In this document: positions 25,328 through 32,805 of the stretch, in pieces
How the letters are laid out: each line of letters begins with the position of its first letter
How positions within the stretch are numbered: the stretch's first letter is position 1
Origin: Syntrophus sp. (in: bacteria)
GTDB lineage: Bacteria > Desulfobacterota > Syntrophorhabdia > Syntrophorhabdales > Syntrophorhabdaceae
Direction: 5' to 3'
DNA length: 64,000 nucleotides
NCBI GenBank assembly: GCA_013824835.1
Contig: PNOM01000003.1
Span: 1-64,000, forward strand
Position numbers and translations under genes: made by a program
The notes under the pieces: model-generated
What the model was told of the DNA's origin: nothing
What the model saw: the letters and a program-made list of their open reading frames with translations, nothing else
Database searches by the model: none

Positions 25328-26110
25328 TTATTCACCTTTAAAGGTGGATTTTCTTTTTTCTACAAATGCGGTCATGCCTTCTTTCTGATCCTTTGTGGCA
25401 AAACATAGCCCGAAGTCTTTGGCCTCAAGCATAAGGGCATCGTCAGTGCTCATGTAAAGACTTCTGTTTATTAACTGTTTTGCAAGCCTTATGGAAAAGG
25501 GACCATTTGCCTTTATTTTCCCCGCCAACGCCATCACATCGCTCATCAACTGATCGTGAGGCACCACTTTATTGATGAGCCCCATGTCATATGCCTCCTG
25601 AGCGCCAATGGTTTTCCCGGTGAATATCAATTCCTTGGTTTTAGCGAGGCCGGCTAATTTTGCAGTTCTCTGAGTTCCCCCGAACCCGGGAAAAATCCCG
25701 AGGGTCGTTTCAGGGAAGCCAATCTTTGCCTTTTCTGAGGCGTAAATGAAGTCGCATGCGAGGGCTACCTCAAAACCCCCACCCAGGGCATAGCCGTTCA
25801 CTGCTGCAATGACAGGCTTCTGCATGTTTTCTAATGCAGCAAAGGCATCGTGACCCCTTTGAGAAAAGGCCATACCTTCCAGTGCAGTCAGGTCTTTCAT
25901 CTCGAGTATATCAGCCCCGGCGATGAATGCCTTGTCTCCTTCACCGGTCACAATTACCACCCGAACCTCAGGATTGCTTTCGAGGGCTTTTGCTGCATCC
26001 ATGATTTCTATCAGGGTCTCTGAATTGAGGGCATTTAATGCCTTCGGTCTGTTTATCTTTAAAACCCCTATACCATCGTTGATCTCAACGATCACGTTTT
26101 TGTAATCCAT
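25328..26110 (-). CDS. Enoyl-CoA hydratase (crotonase family)
   Basis: 260 residues from ATG 26110; the longer open frame upstream overlaps the thiolase gene and has no family similarity. The crotonase signatures are present: AFIAGADILEM (oxyanion hole), NGYALGGGFEVALACDF with both catalytic-region glutamates, and FPETTLGIFPGFGGTQRTAKLAG. It should hydrate trans-2-enoyl-CoA (crotonyl-CoA) to 3-hydroxyacyl-CoA in the cytoplasm. It follows the thiolase stop by four bases and precedes etfB by 20, so beta-oxidation or butyryl/crotonyl-CoA conversion is the obvious pathway. A 3-hydroxyacyl-CoA dehydrogenase is not in the window. Confidence 0.93.
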   Translation of the reverse strand: MDYKNVIVEINDGIGVLKINRPKALNALNSETLIEIMDAAKALESNPEVRVVIVTGEGDKAFIAGADILEMKDLTALEGMAFSQRGHDAFAALENMQKPVIAAVNGYALGGGFEVALACDFIYASEKAKIGFPETTLGIFPGFGGTQRTAKLAGLAKTKELIFTGKTIGAQEAYDMGLINKVVPHDQLMSDVMALAGKIKANGPFSIRLAKQLINRSLYMSTDDALMLEAKDFGLCFATKDQKEGMTAFVEKRKSTFKGE

Positions 26111-26114
26111 ATGA

Positions 26115-27398
26115 TTATGCCTCGCTTTCGAGAATTGCTGCCAACCCCTGTCCGCCGCCGATACACATGGAAACAAGACCATACTTGAGGCCAAGCCGCT
26201 GCATCTGATAGAGGGCCGTAGTGACAAGCCTTGCGCCTGTACAACCGATGGGGTGACCCAATGATATCCCGCCGCCAAACATATTACATTTGTCAGGATT
26301 TACCTTAAGCTCTCTCATGCAGGCGATAGCCTGGGATGCGAAGGCCTCATTGAGTTCGATCAGGTCTATCTGATCAAGGGTCATGTTGGCTTTTTTCAGA
26401 GCCTTTCTGATTGCAGGTATCGGACCAAGGCCCATGTACTGTGGATCAAGTCCACCGCCCGCATAGGCGATGATTTTACCCATGGGTTTGATCCCTAAGG
26501 CCTGCGCCTTTTCTCTTGTCATCAACACAACCGCTGATGCCGCGTCATTGAGACCTGATGCGTTCCCTGCGGTTACTGTTCCGTCTTTCTTGAAGGCTGT
26601 TCCAAGTTTTCCCATTTTTTCAATGGTAGTATCCATGGGTCTCTCGTCTGTATCGAAAACAACAGGATCACCCTTTTTCTGGGGTATTACAACGGGAACG
26701 ATTTCCGGTTTGAAGAGACCTTCTTTTATAGCCTTCATTGCCCGCTGGTGACTCACAAGACCGAATGTATCCTGTTCCAGTCTTGTAATGCCGTAGAGTG
26801 CTGCAATATTTTCTGCGGTTACGCCCATATGGTATCCGTAGAATATTTCCCATATACCGTCAAGGACCATGAGGTCTACCATCTTGGCGTCAAACATACG
26901 TGCGCCCCACCGTGCGGAAGGTACTGAGAAGGGTGCAAGGCTCATATTTTCCATGCCTCCGGCGACCACTACTTCGTTATCCCCTGTATTAATTGACTGG
27001 ATGCCGTTAATGATGGCCCTCAGTCCGGAGGAACATACCTTGTTGAGTGTGTAGGCATTTGTTTCCTTGGGGACCCCGCCGAAGATGCTGGCCTGTCTTC
27101 CTGAATTCTGGCCAAGCCCTGCCTGGAGGACATTACCCATGATAACCTCATCAATTTCGACTTCCTTCAGACTGCTGTCAAAATCATAGTATTTTGCTTC
27201 AAGATCCGTATCTGTTTTTCCACCAAAGATGTCCGGTGCTACATCTTTATCCTTATTCCTTGAAGGCCTTATGCCTGCCCGTTTTATTGCCTCTTTAATT
27301 GCGAGACCCCCCAACTGCACTACAGGCACGTCTTTCAAAGAACCGCCGAAACTACCGATTGCTGTTCGTGCGCAAGACACTATCACTGCTTCTTTCAT
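26115..27398 (-). CDS. Acetyl-CoA acetyltransferase (thiolase) with an insertion
   Basis: 427 residues against the usual 390-395. All catalytic parts are there: nucleophile Cys122 in KVCSSGLRA, NEAFASQA, GGGISLGHPIGCTGAR with the catalytic His, and C-terminal CIGGGQG with the second Cys. The extra length is an insertion at about residues 44-79 (PSRNKDKDVAPDIFGGKTD region) between the first helix and the IDEVIMGNV strand. It should condense or cleave acetoacetyl-CoA. First gene of the operon thiolase-crotonase-etfB-etfA; AAGGAG lies eight bases upstream of the ATG. Confidence 0.93.
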   Translation of the reverse strand: MKEAVIVSCARTAIGSFGGSLKDVPVVQLGGLAIKEAIKRAGIRPSRNKDKDVAPDIFGGKTDTDLEAKYYDFDSSLKEVEIDEVIMGNVLQAGLGQNSGRQASIFGGVPKETNAYTLNKVCSSGLRAIINGIQSINTGDNEVVVAGGMENMSLAPFSVPSARWGARMFDAKMVDLMVLDGIWEIFYGYHMGVTAENIAALYGITRLEQDTFGLVSHQRAMKAIKEGLFKPEIVPVVIPQKKGDPVVFDTDERPMDTTIEKMGKLGTAFKKDGTVTAGNASGLNDAASAVVLMTREKAQALGIKPMGKIIAYAGGGLDPQYMGLGPIPAIRKALKKANMTLDQIDLIELNEAFASQAIACMRELKVNPDKCNMFGGGISLGHPIGCTGARLVTTALYQMQRLGLKYGLVSMCIGGGQGLAAILESEA

Positions 27399-27439
27399 AG
27401 GCTTCTCCTTTCAAGTCAATTTGAAACAAATTTCACAAT

Positions 27440-27468
27440 CTTTTATCCTAAACACACAAAAATGTCAA
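27440..27468 (-). promoter_or_regulatory. Promoter of the thiolase-crotonase-etfBA operon
   Basis: Read on the minus strand: TTGACA (27468-27463), a 17-bp spacer and TAAAAG (27445-27440), about 40 bp before the thiolase ATG. The -35 box is perfect; the -10 box matches four of six. Confidence 0.5.
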
Positions 27469-27513
27469 TGAATTTAATGCACAATGAATTTAATACGTAA
27501 TCGATTTAATGCC
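27466..27513. repeat. Three tandem 16-bp repeats at the beta-oxidation promoter
   Basis: Units caatgaatttaatgca (27466-27481), caatgaatttaatacg (27482-27497) and taatcgatttaatgcc (27498-27513) follow without gaps and overlap the -35 box. This is a likely binding array for a regulator. Confidence 0.6.
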
Positions 27514-27586
27514 TTAAGAATTGAAGCATTACGGGTTTTGATTGATAAAACCATAAAAATCACGCATTATATACAACATAAAATAA

Positions 27587-27670
27587 TGCCGAAGGCGGGA
27601 CTTGAACCCGCACAGGCTTGCACCTACTAGACCCTGAACCTAGCGCGTCTGCCTATTCCGCCACTTCGGC
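27587..27670 (-). tRNA. tRNA-Leu (anticodon CAG)
   Basis: Reading the minus strand from 27670: acceptor GCCGAAG, a leucine-type D arm (TGGCGGAATAGGCAGACGC), anticodon stem CTAGG/TCTAG around the loop TTCAGGG giving CAG, a short variable arm as expected of class II tRNA, T arm with GGTTCAAGTCC and the closing CTTCGGC, discriminator A at 27587. 84 nt. CCA is not encoded. Confidence 0.96.
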
Positions 27671-27718
27671 GTACCACTTTAACTTATATGGATATTACGT
27701 TTATGTCAAGAGGAGTCT

Positions 27719-28663
27719 ATGAAAATATTTGAAACTCTCAATATAGCAGAGAAATTTCCGAATCCTGTACTTACTGTCGGCAATTACGACGGCCTTCATA
27801 CAGGTCACAGGATGATTATCGAAAAGGTGAAGGCAAAGGCCGCGGAAATAGGGGGCGCATCTATGCTCATGACCTTTAATCCCCATCCCATGAGCCTCCT
27901 GGCGCCGGAAAAGCAGATCGGTCTCATTACGCCGGTCCACGCAAAGAAACGGATCATTGAAGAAACGGGAATCGATGTCCTTATACTGGCCCCCTTTACC
28001 CCGGAGTTCCGGGCCATTGATCCCGAGCACTTTGTGAAAGATATTCTTTTGGGACGACTGGGCATAAAAGGTCTTATCGTGGGGTATGACTTCAAGTTCG
28101 GCAAAGGGGGCAAAGGGGATGTCCATTTGTTGAGACGTTTCTCTGACGAGCTTGGGTTCTTCTTTGACGTGGTGGATGTAATTACCCTCCATGGTGAAAA
28201 GATCGGGAGCAACAGGATCAGAAAGATGATAAAGAATGGTGAAACAGAGAGGCTGATCGGTTTTCTTGGCAGGCCCCATATGATTGAGGGAAGGGTGGTA
28301 AAGGGCCTTGGAAGGGGCGCCGGCCTTGGATTTCCCACAATCAACCTGGAAACAGACTTCGATCTTATCCCGAAGGAAGGCGTCTATGTGACTCAGATTG
28401 AGATGGCGGGTGTAAAATACCCCGCGGTCACGAATATCGGCCGTAACCCCACATTCGATGGTAAGACCTTGACCATCGAGACGTTTATACTCGATTTCTC
28501 TGGAAACCTTTACGGTCAGGAGGTATCGCTCTATTTCTACCAGAGAATAAGGGATGAAATGAGATTTGGCTCGGTGGATGAGTTGCTCAAGCGGATTTCA
28601 TTGGATGTGGAGATAGCGAGAGGGTATTTCAGGAACAATCAAGATAAGGAGGGCACACCATGA
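27719..28663 (+). CDS. ribF: Bifunctional riboflavin kinase / FAD synthetase
   Basis: 314 residues, standard RibF. The N-terminal adenylyltransferase domain shows GNYDGLHTGHRMI (nucleotide-binding G-x-D-G-x-H-x-G-H), then LMTFNPHPM, GYDFKFGKGGKGD and GSNRIRKMI. The C-terminal riboflavin kinase domain carries GLGRGAGLGFPTINLE and the strand pair ending FDGKTLTIETFILDF. It makes FMN and FAD in the cytoplasm, a sensible need beside ETF genes. It lies just after the tRNA on the other strand. The stop overlaps the start of the SDR remnant (ATGA). Confidence 0.95.
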   Translation: MKIFETLNIAEKFPNPVLTVGNYDGLHTGHRMIIEKVKAKAAEIGGASMLMTFNPHPMSLLAPEKQIGLITPVHAKKRIIEETGIDVLILAPFTPEFRAIDPEHFVKDILLGRLGIKGLIVGYDFKFGKGGKGDVHLLRRFSDELGFFFDVVDVITLHGEKIGSNRIRKMIKNGETERLIGFLGRPHMIEGRVVKGLGRGAGLGFPTINLETDFDLIPKEGVYVTQIEMAGVKYPAVTNIGRNPTFDGKTLTIETFILDFSGNLYGQEVSLYFYQRIRDEMRFGSVDELLKRISLDVEIARGYFRNNQDKEGTP

Positions 28664-28848
28664 ACAAACCTCATTCAGGCAAGACTGCAATTGTTACCGG
28701 TTTCAGTTCCGGCATAGGGCGCGTCTCCGTGGTCATGCCCGGAAAAGTGGTCAGCGAATTCCAGGGTGTGGCCGGTTACAATCAGGAAAACTTCGGGAAC
28801 GCGGTTGCCCAGTTCGGTAAACTGCTTGAGGCTGTAAATGCAACTTAA
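28660..28848 (+). pseudogene. Remnant of a short-chain dehydrogenase, internal deletion
   Basis: 62 codons. Residues 6-20 are the classic SDR opening, KTAIVTGFSSGIGR, with the T-G-x3-G-x-G NAD(P) motif. From residue 22 the sequence jumps to what looks like a C-terminal SDR end (VSVVMPGKVVSEFQG, with the V-x-P-G-x-V-x-T/S-E signature), and stops. The central 150 or more residues with the catalytic Ser-Tyr-Lys are gone, in frame. It cannot be an active dehydrogenase. It overlaps ribF by four bases, so it is probably still translated. Loss by an in-frame deletion is the simplest reading. Confidence 0.7.
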
Positions 28849-28862
28849 ATAAGAAAGAACCC

Positions 28863-28893
28863 AAAAAAATGCCCCTTATCGCATAAGGGGCAT
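28863..28893 (-). terminator. Rho-independent terminator (minus strand) after the HU gene
   Basis: Arms atgccccttat (28869-28879) and ataaggggcat (28883-28893) give an 11-bp stem; on the minus strand it is followed by seven T (A-run 28863-28869). It probably ends the HU transcript; on the plus strand the stem could also end ribF readthrough. Confidence 0.75.
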
Positions 28894-28949
28894 TCATGAA
28901 GCGCAACAGTAATAAATTATTGCCTGTTCCAGTCTCTATCAAAGGGACT

Positions 28950-29045
28950 CGCGTCGCCCCCTCACCCTCGACCCGCAAGCGGGTACCCCGGCCGTGCGAG
29001 CTATATAGATTCCCTCAGGCTCATGTCCGTGGGAATCTATATAGC
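28950..29045 (-). repeat. Dispersed intergenic repeat copy with terminal inverted arms
   Basis: Contains the 14-mer shared with 8-21 and, on the minus strand, the 12-mer agctcgcacggc shared with 3091-3102. At its end, gctatatagattccc (29000-29014) and gggaatctatatagc (29031-29045) are exact 15-nt inverted arms around a 16-nt loop. The right arm runs over the HU stop codon (29037-29039), so the repeat has shaped the 3' end of that gene. Confidence 0.55.
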
Positions 29046-29306
29046 GTCCTTAAATGATTTTCCAGCGGTAAATTTTGGCACTTTACAGGCAGATATATTT
29101 ATTTCTTTGCCGTTTCGCGGATTTCTTCCCTTCCGGGCTTTTCTCTTTGAGACAGAGAAAGAGCCAAATCCAACCAGGGTTACTCTTTCGTCTTTCTTTA
29201 AGGCTGTTTTAATGCCATCAAAAAAGGCATCGAGAGCTTTAGCGGCAGCAGCCTTGGATATTTTGGCGCCTGAGGCCATTGTGCTAATCAGTTCTGCTTT
29301 TGTCAT
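29037..29306 (-). CDS. HU-family DNA-binding protein
   Basis: 89 residues, the standard HU/IHF length: KAELISTMASGAKISKAAAAKALDAFFDGI dimerisation helices, then VTLVGFGSFSVSKRKARKGRNPRNGKEI, which holds the DNA-binding beta arm with its RNP tip, and a closing KVPKFTAGKSFKDAI. It should bend and compact DNA as a homodimer. A strong AAGGAGGG site precedes the ATG. The gene is monocistronic with its own promoter and terminator. HU rather than IHF is preferred from the arm sequence. Confidence 0.95.
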   Translation of the reverse strand: MTKAELISTMASGAKISKAAAAKALDAFFDGIKTALKKDERVTLVGFGSFSVSKRKARKGRNPRNGKEINISACKVPKFTAGKSFKDAI

Positions 29307-29368
29307 ATAGAACCCTCCTTTGAATGTGAATTTTTGATAATGCTCATGATAACCACCCCTGTAAATAC

Positions 29369-29398
29369 TTTATACTGCTTAACATAAATAATATTCAA
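29369..29398 (-). promoter_or_regulatory. Promoter of the HU gene
   Basis: Minus strand: TTGAAT (29398-29393), 18-bp spacer, TATAAA (29374-29369), about 60 bp before the HU start. Confidence 0.5.
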
Positions 29399-29435
29399 CA
29401 TTTATTTGGTATATTCCGTTTTTATCAGCTCGGAT

Positions 29436-29786
29436 TTATACACGGCCATAATCATCCTCGATCCGCTCTATATCATCTTCGCCGCAGTAATCGCCCCTTT
29501 GTACTTCGATAAACATAAGCTCATCAAACCCTGTATTGAAAACGCGATGAATGGTTTTCTCGGGAATATCGATGGAATCACCTTTTTTGAGGTGTACTTC
29601 CCTATCACTACACCTTACCAATGCCTCTCCGGCCAGGATATACCAGTGTTCGTTACGATGGAGGTGACGCTGGAGACTCAATCGTTTACCCGGGTAGACA
29701 ATGATTCGCTTGACCTTATATGATGTTTCATCGCAGAGAACCTGATAATAGCCCCACGGGCGATGGTCTTCCGTCTTGATGCACAT
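29436..29786 (-). CDS. Cupin of the mannose-6-phosphate isomerase type II group
   Basis: 116 residues from ATG 29786, chosen for GGAGG about ten bases upstream; the longer frame opens with TTG and lacks a ribosome site. The chain matches the C-terminal isomerase domain of ManC-type enzymes: RPWGYYQVL, YKVKRIIVYPGKRLSLQRH with the metal-binding His residues, HRNEHWYILAGEALV, and KGDSIDIPEKTIHRVFN. Stand-alone proteins like this may isomerise mannose 6-phosphate and fructose 6-phosphate, or bind another sugar phosphate. The gene is alone; no nucleotidyltransferase partner lies nearby. Confidence 0.85.
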   Translation of the reverse strand: MCIKTEDHRPWGYYQVLCDETSYKVKRIIVYPGKRLSLQRHLHRNEHWYILAGEALVRCSDREVHLKKGDSIDIPEKTIHRVFNTGFDELMFIEVQRGDYCGEDDIERIEDDYGRV

Positions 29787-29891
29787 AAGAACAGTTCCTC
29801 CATTATTTTTTTCGGTTATCAATTATTTTCAACCATTATAAAGATATTTGTAATAGTCAGTCAACAAAAGAGCGTTCCCGACAAGAAACTA

Positions 29892-29921
29892 TTGGAAGAA
29901 TCCTACTGATCAGTTTATAAT
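29892..29921 (+). promoter_or_regulatory. Promoter of the malic enzyme-fumarase-inositol operon
   Basis: TTGGAA (29892-29897), 18-bp spacer and perfect TATAAT (29916-29921), about 60 bp before the malic enzyme start. Confidence 0.55.
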
Positions 29922-29979
29922 ACGAAAAAATGTTTTAAGTCATGGGCAGCTTTTCAGCAAACCGGCTTAAGGAGGAGAC

Positions 29980-31329
29980 ATGGAAAAGCCCGGGGTAACA
30001 AAAGAAGAACTTATTGAGAAGGCAAAGAAGCCTGCTCACGATTCGATGAAAATGCATCCCTTTTATAAGGGAAAGATTGAGATAGTCCCCAAGTGTGTCA
30101 TACGGGACATAAGGGACTTTGCGATCTGGTATACCCCGGGGGTAGCAGCGCCGTGTATGGATATCTATAATAACCCCGAGAAGTCCTTTGAATATACAAA
30201 CAGGGCAAATTTGGTAGGAATTGTTACCGATGGGACAAGGGTACTCGGGCTGGGCGATATAGGACCTCTCGCAGCAATGCCTGTCATGGAGGGAAAGGCA
30301 TTGCTTTTCAAGTATCTTGGCGGAGTAGATGCGTTCCCTATTTGTCTTGATACAAAAGATCCTGAGGAGTTCATCAGGACCGTAAAGCTTTTGACCCCAT
30401 CTTTCGGAGGCATAAACCTTGAGGACATAGCAAATCCTAAATGTTTCTACATCCTTGAAAAATTGAGAGCAGAGGCAACGATACCTGTATGGCATGATGA
30501 CCAGCAGGGGACCGCAGCAGTTACCCTTGCAGGGTTGATTAATGCCCTTAAGGTCGTGAAAAAAAGAATCGAAGATGTAAAGATCACCATGATCGGGGTA
30601 GGGGCGGCAAATGTCTGCATAACAAAGATGATAATAAAGGCCGGCGCAGATCCGAAGAAGTTCATCGTTGTGGATAGTAAGGGCATACTCAATAGAAAGA
30701 GAGACGATATAAGGCAGCCCCATAAAGAAAAGATGGAGTTCTGCCAGACGACAAATGGTGAAAACAGGGATGGAGGTATAGAGGAAGCCATGAAGGGGCA
30801 GGATGTGGTTATAGCCCTTTCTAAGCCAGGTCCTGATGTAATCAAAAAAGAATGGATTTCAGCGATGGCCGACAATGCGGTTGTTTTTGTATGTGCAAAT
30901 CCGATACCGGAAATATGGCCCTGGGAGGCAAAAGAGGCGGGGGCAAGGGTAGTAGCCACAGGAAGAAGTGATTTTCCGAATCAGGTAAATAATTCCGTTG
31001 GATTCCCTGCTATTTTCAGGGGCACCCTCGATGTTATGGCGAGGACCATTACAGATGAAATGTGCATCGCCGCAGCATATGAGCTTGCAAAGTGCGCGGA
31101 GGATAAGGGATTGCATGAGGATTATCTTTTACCCACCATGGATGAATGGGAGGTTTTTCCGCGGGAGGCAGTAGCAGTTGCGAAGATGGCTATGAAGCAG
31201 GGTGTAGCAAGGCTGCATCTGTCAGAAAAAGAACTTTTCACTATAGCGGAAACAAAAATAAAGAGGGCGCGGGATGAAGTTGCCATTCTCATGGAAAAAG
31301 GTATTATCGCACCATATGTTGAGGAATAG
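29980..31329 (+). CDS. NAD(P)-dependent malic enzyme
   Basis: 449 residues, the short bacterial form without the phosphotransacetylase-like tail. Motifs: IWYTPGVAAP near residues 47-56 with the catalytic Tyr, NLVGIVTDGTRVLGLGDIG, the catalytic Lys region GKALLFKYLGGVDAFP, metal-binding NLEDIANPKCF and WHDDQQGTAAV, and the Rossmann fingerprint GVGAANV. It decarboxylates malate to pyruvate with reduction of NAD(P). AAGGAGGA precedes the ATG. It leads a five-gene run with gaps of 9-30 bp; fumarase comes next, so fumarate to malate to pyruvate is encoded in order. Confidence 0.93.
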   Translation: MEKPGVTKEELIEKAKKPAHDSMKMHPFYKGKIEIVPKCVIRDIRDFAIWYTPGVAAPCMDIYNNPEKSFEYTNRANLVGIVTDGTRVLGLGDIGPLAAMPVMEGKALLFKYLGGVDAFPICLDTKDPEEFIRTVKLLTPSFGGINLEDIANPKCFYILEKLRAEATIPVWHDDQQGTAAVTLAGLINALKVVKKRIEDVKITMIGVGAANVCITKMIIKAGADPKKFIVVDSKGILNRKRDDIRQPHKEKMEFCQTTNGENRDGGIEEAMKGQDVVIALSKPGPDVIKKEWISAMADNAVVFVCANPIPEIWPWEAKEAGARVVATGRSDFPNQVNNSVGFPAIFRGTLDVMARTITDEMCIAAAYELAKCAEDKGLHEDYLLPTMDEWEVFPREAVAVAKMAMKQGVARLHLSEKELFTIAETKIKRARDEVAILMEKGIIAPYVEE

Positions 31330-31354
31330 ATAATAATTTGCCGGGGGCCACATA

Positions 31355-32194
31355 ATGAGGGAGCTTCATGTGGGGGAGATCATATCTACCCTTGAAAACC
31401 TGTTTATTGATGCAAACATCAATCTGCCCGGAAGCGTGATAAGGGCCTTTGAAGAGTCAATAGACAAGGAAGATTCGCCTGTAGGCAGAGAAGTCTTCAG
31501 GGAATTATTGAGAAACGCGGTAACAGCGAAAGAAGAGCGTATACCAATATGTCAGGATACGGGTCTTGCAGTTACTTTTATTGAGATCGGGCAGGATGTC
31601 CATCTTTATGGAGGTGCTCTTGAAGACGCAGTCAATGAAGGGGTCAGAAGGGCTTATAAAAATGGTTATTTAAGAAAATCATGTTGCGATCCTTTTTCAA
31701 GACGCAACACCAATGATAACACCCCTGCGATTCTCCATACGAGGATTGTCCCGGGAAATCAGGTGAAGATTACCGTTCTTCCGAAGGGCGGGGGGAGCGA
31801 AAATTATGGGGAGGTTAGGATGCTTGTGCCCTCCCAGGGGAAAGAAGGGGTGCAAGCATTTGTGCTCGACATGGTAATGAAGGGAGGGCCCAACCCGTGT
31901 CCGCCTATTATTGTAGGAATAGGCATCGGGGGTAATTTTGAGACGTCTGCTCTTCTTTCCAAAGAAGCCCTGATGGTTCCCCTGAACATAAGAAATGAAG
32001 ATCCTGCTATTGCCGATTTTGAGCTTGAGATCCTCCGCTCAATAAACAGAACAGGCATAGGCCCTCAGGGCTATGGAGGCACGGTGACGGCACTGGATGT
32101 TCACATAAAGATTATGCCCTGTCATATTGCATCTTTGCCTGTTGCGGTAAATATTCAGTGTCATGCCCATAGAATCAAGGAAGCCTTGATATAA
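31355..32194 (+). CDS. Class I fumarate hydratase, alpha (N-terminal) subunit
   Basis: 279 residues, the FumA/TtdA-like N-terminal half. The iron-sulphur cluster cysteines are in IPICQDTGLAV, KSCCDPFSRRN and GGPNPCPPI; KGGGSENYGEV and HTRIVPGNQVKITVLPKG are typical. Class I fumarases carry an oxygen-sensitive [4Fe-4S] cluster, fitting an anaerobe. Tartrate dehydratase is the usual alternative for this family; placement beside malic enzyme argues for fumarase. The beta subunit follows after 30 bp. Confidence 0.92.
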   Translation: MRELHVGEIISTLENLFIDANINLPGSVIRAFEESIDKEDSPVGREVFRELLRNAVTAKEERIPICQDTGLAVTFIEIGQDVHLYGGALEDAVNEGVRRAYKNGYLRKSCCDPFSRRNTNDNTPAILHTRIVPGNQVKITVLPKGGGSENYGEVRMLVPSQGKEGVQAFVLDMVMKGGPNPCPPIIVGIGIGGNFETSALLSKEALMVPLNIRNEDPAIADFELEILRSINRTGIGPQGYGGTVTALDVHIKIMPCHIASLPVAVNIQCHAHRIKEALI

Positions 32195-32224
32195 AGAGGA
32201 CCTGGAAAAAGGGTGAGGTAACTC

Positions 32225-32776
32225 ATGGAGATAAGGCGCATCAAAACACCATTGGAAGAAAATGTCATAGAGTCCTTGAAGTCAGGTGAAAAGGTCTTCC
32301 TGAGCGGCCATATTTATACTGCCCGTGATGCGGCCCATAAAAGATTCATGGAAACATTAAGGGAAGGGAAACCCCTCCCTTTTGATATAAGGGGTCAGAT
32401 TGTTTACTACTGTGGTCCTTCCCCTGCACCCCCGGGAAAGATTATAGGCGCCTGTGGGCCTACTACCAGCTCAAGGATGGATACCTACACCCCGACACTC
32501 CTTTCTCTCGGATTAAAAGGCATGATAGGAAAAGGAAAAAGATCAAAGGCGGTTAAAGAGGCCATTCAAACACACAAGGCAATATACTTCGGAGCTACAG
32601 GCGGTGCAGGCGCTCTCCTTTCAAAGAGTGTTGTATCCTTCGAGACAGTTGCCTATGAAGACCTTGGTCCTGAAGCAGTGGTGCGACTCGGGGTGAAGGA
32701 TTTCCCTTTATTTGTCATTAATGATATAGAAGGAAAAGATTTATATGAGGCAGGCACTGAACAGTACAAAAAATAG
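32225..32776 (+). CDS. Class I fumarate hydratase, beta (C-terminal) subunit
   Basis: 183 residues matching FumB/TtdB-like beta chains: VFLSGHIYTARDAAHKRF, IVYYCGPSPAPPGKIIGACGPTTSSRMD, MIGKGKRS and FGATGGAGALL, then a substrate-binding end with YEDLGPEAVVRL. It completes the active site of the alpha subunit. Its separation from alpha into two genes is the common arrangement in anaerobic bacteria and archaea. GAGG precedes the ATG. The following inositol synthase gene starts 29 bp later in the same operon. Confidence 0.93.
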   Translation: MEIRRIKTPLEENVIESLKSGEKVFLSGHIYTARDAAHKRFMETLREGKPLPFDIRGQIVYYCGPSPAPPGKIIGACGPTTSSRMDTYTPTLLSLGLKGMIGKGKRSKAVKEAIQTHKAIYFGATGGAGALLSKSVVSFETVAYEDLGPEAVVRLGVKDFPLFVINDIEGKDLYEAGTEQYKK

Positions 32777-32805
32777 ATTATCTTCAATAAAAATAAGGGG
32801 TTGAT

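Noticed and set aside
26111-26278. 56-residue N-terminal extension of the crotonase
   Set aside because: It overlaps the thiolase coding end, has no crotonase similarity, and a family-matching ATG lies at 26110.
29935-30723. 262-residue minus-strand frame
   Set aside because: It lies fully opposite malic enzyme, which carries all catalytic motifs.
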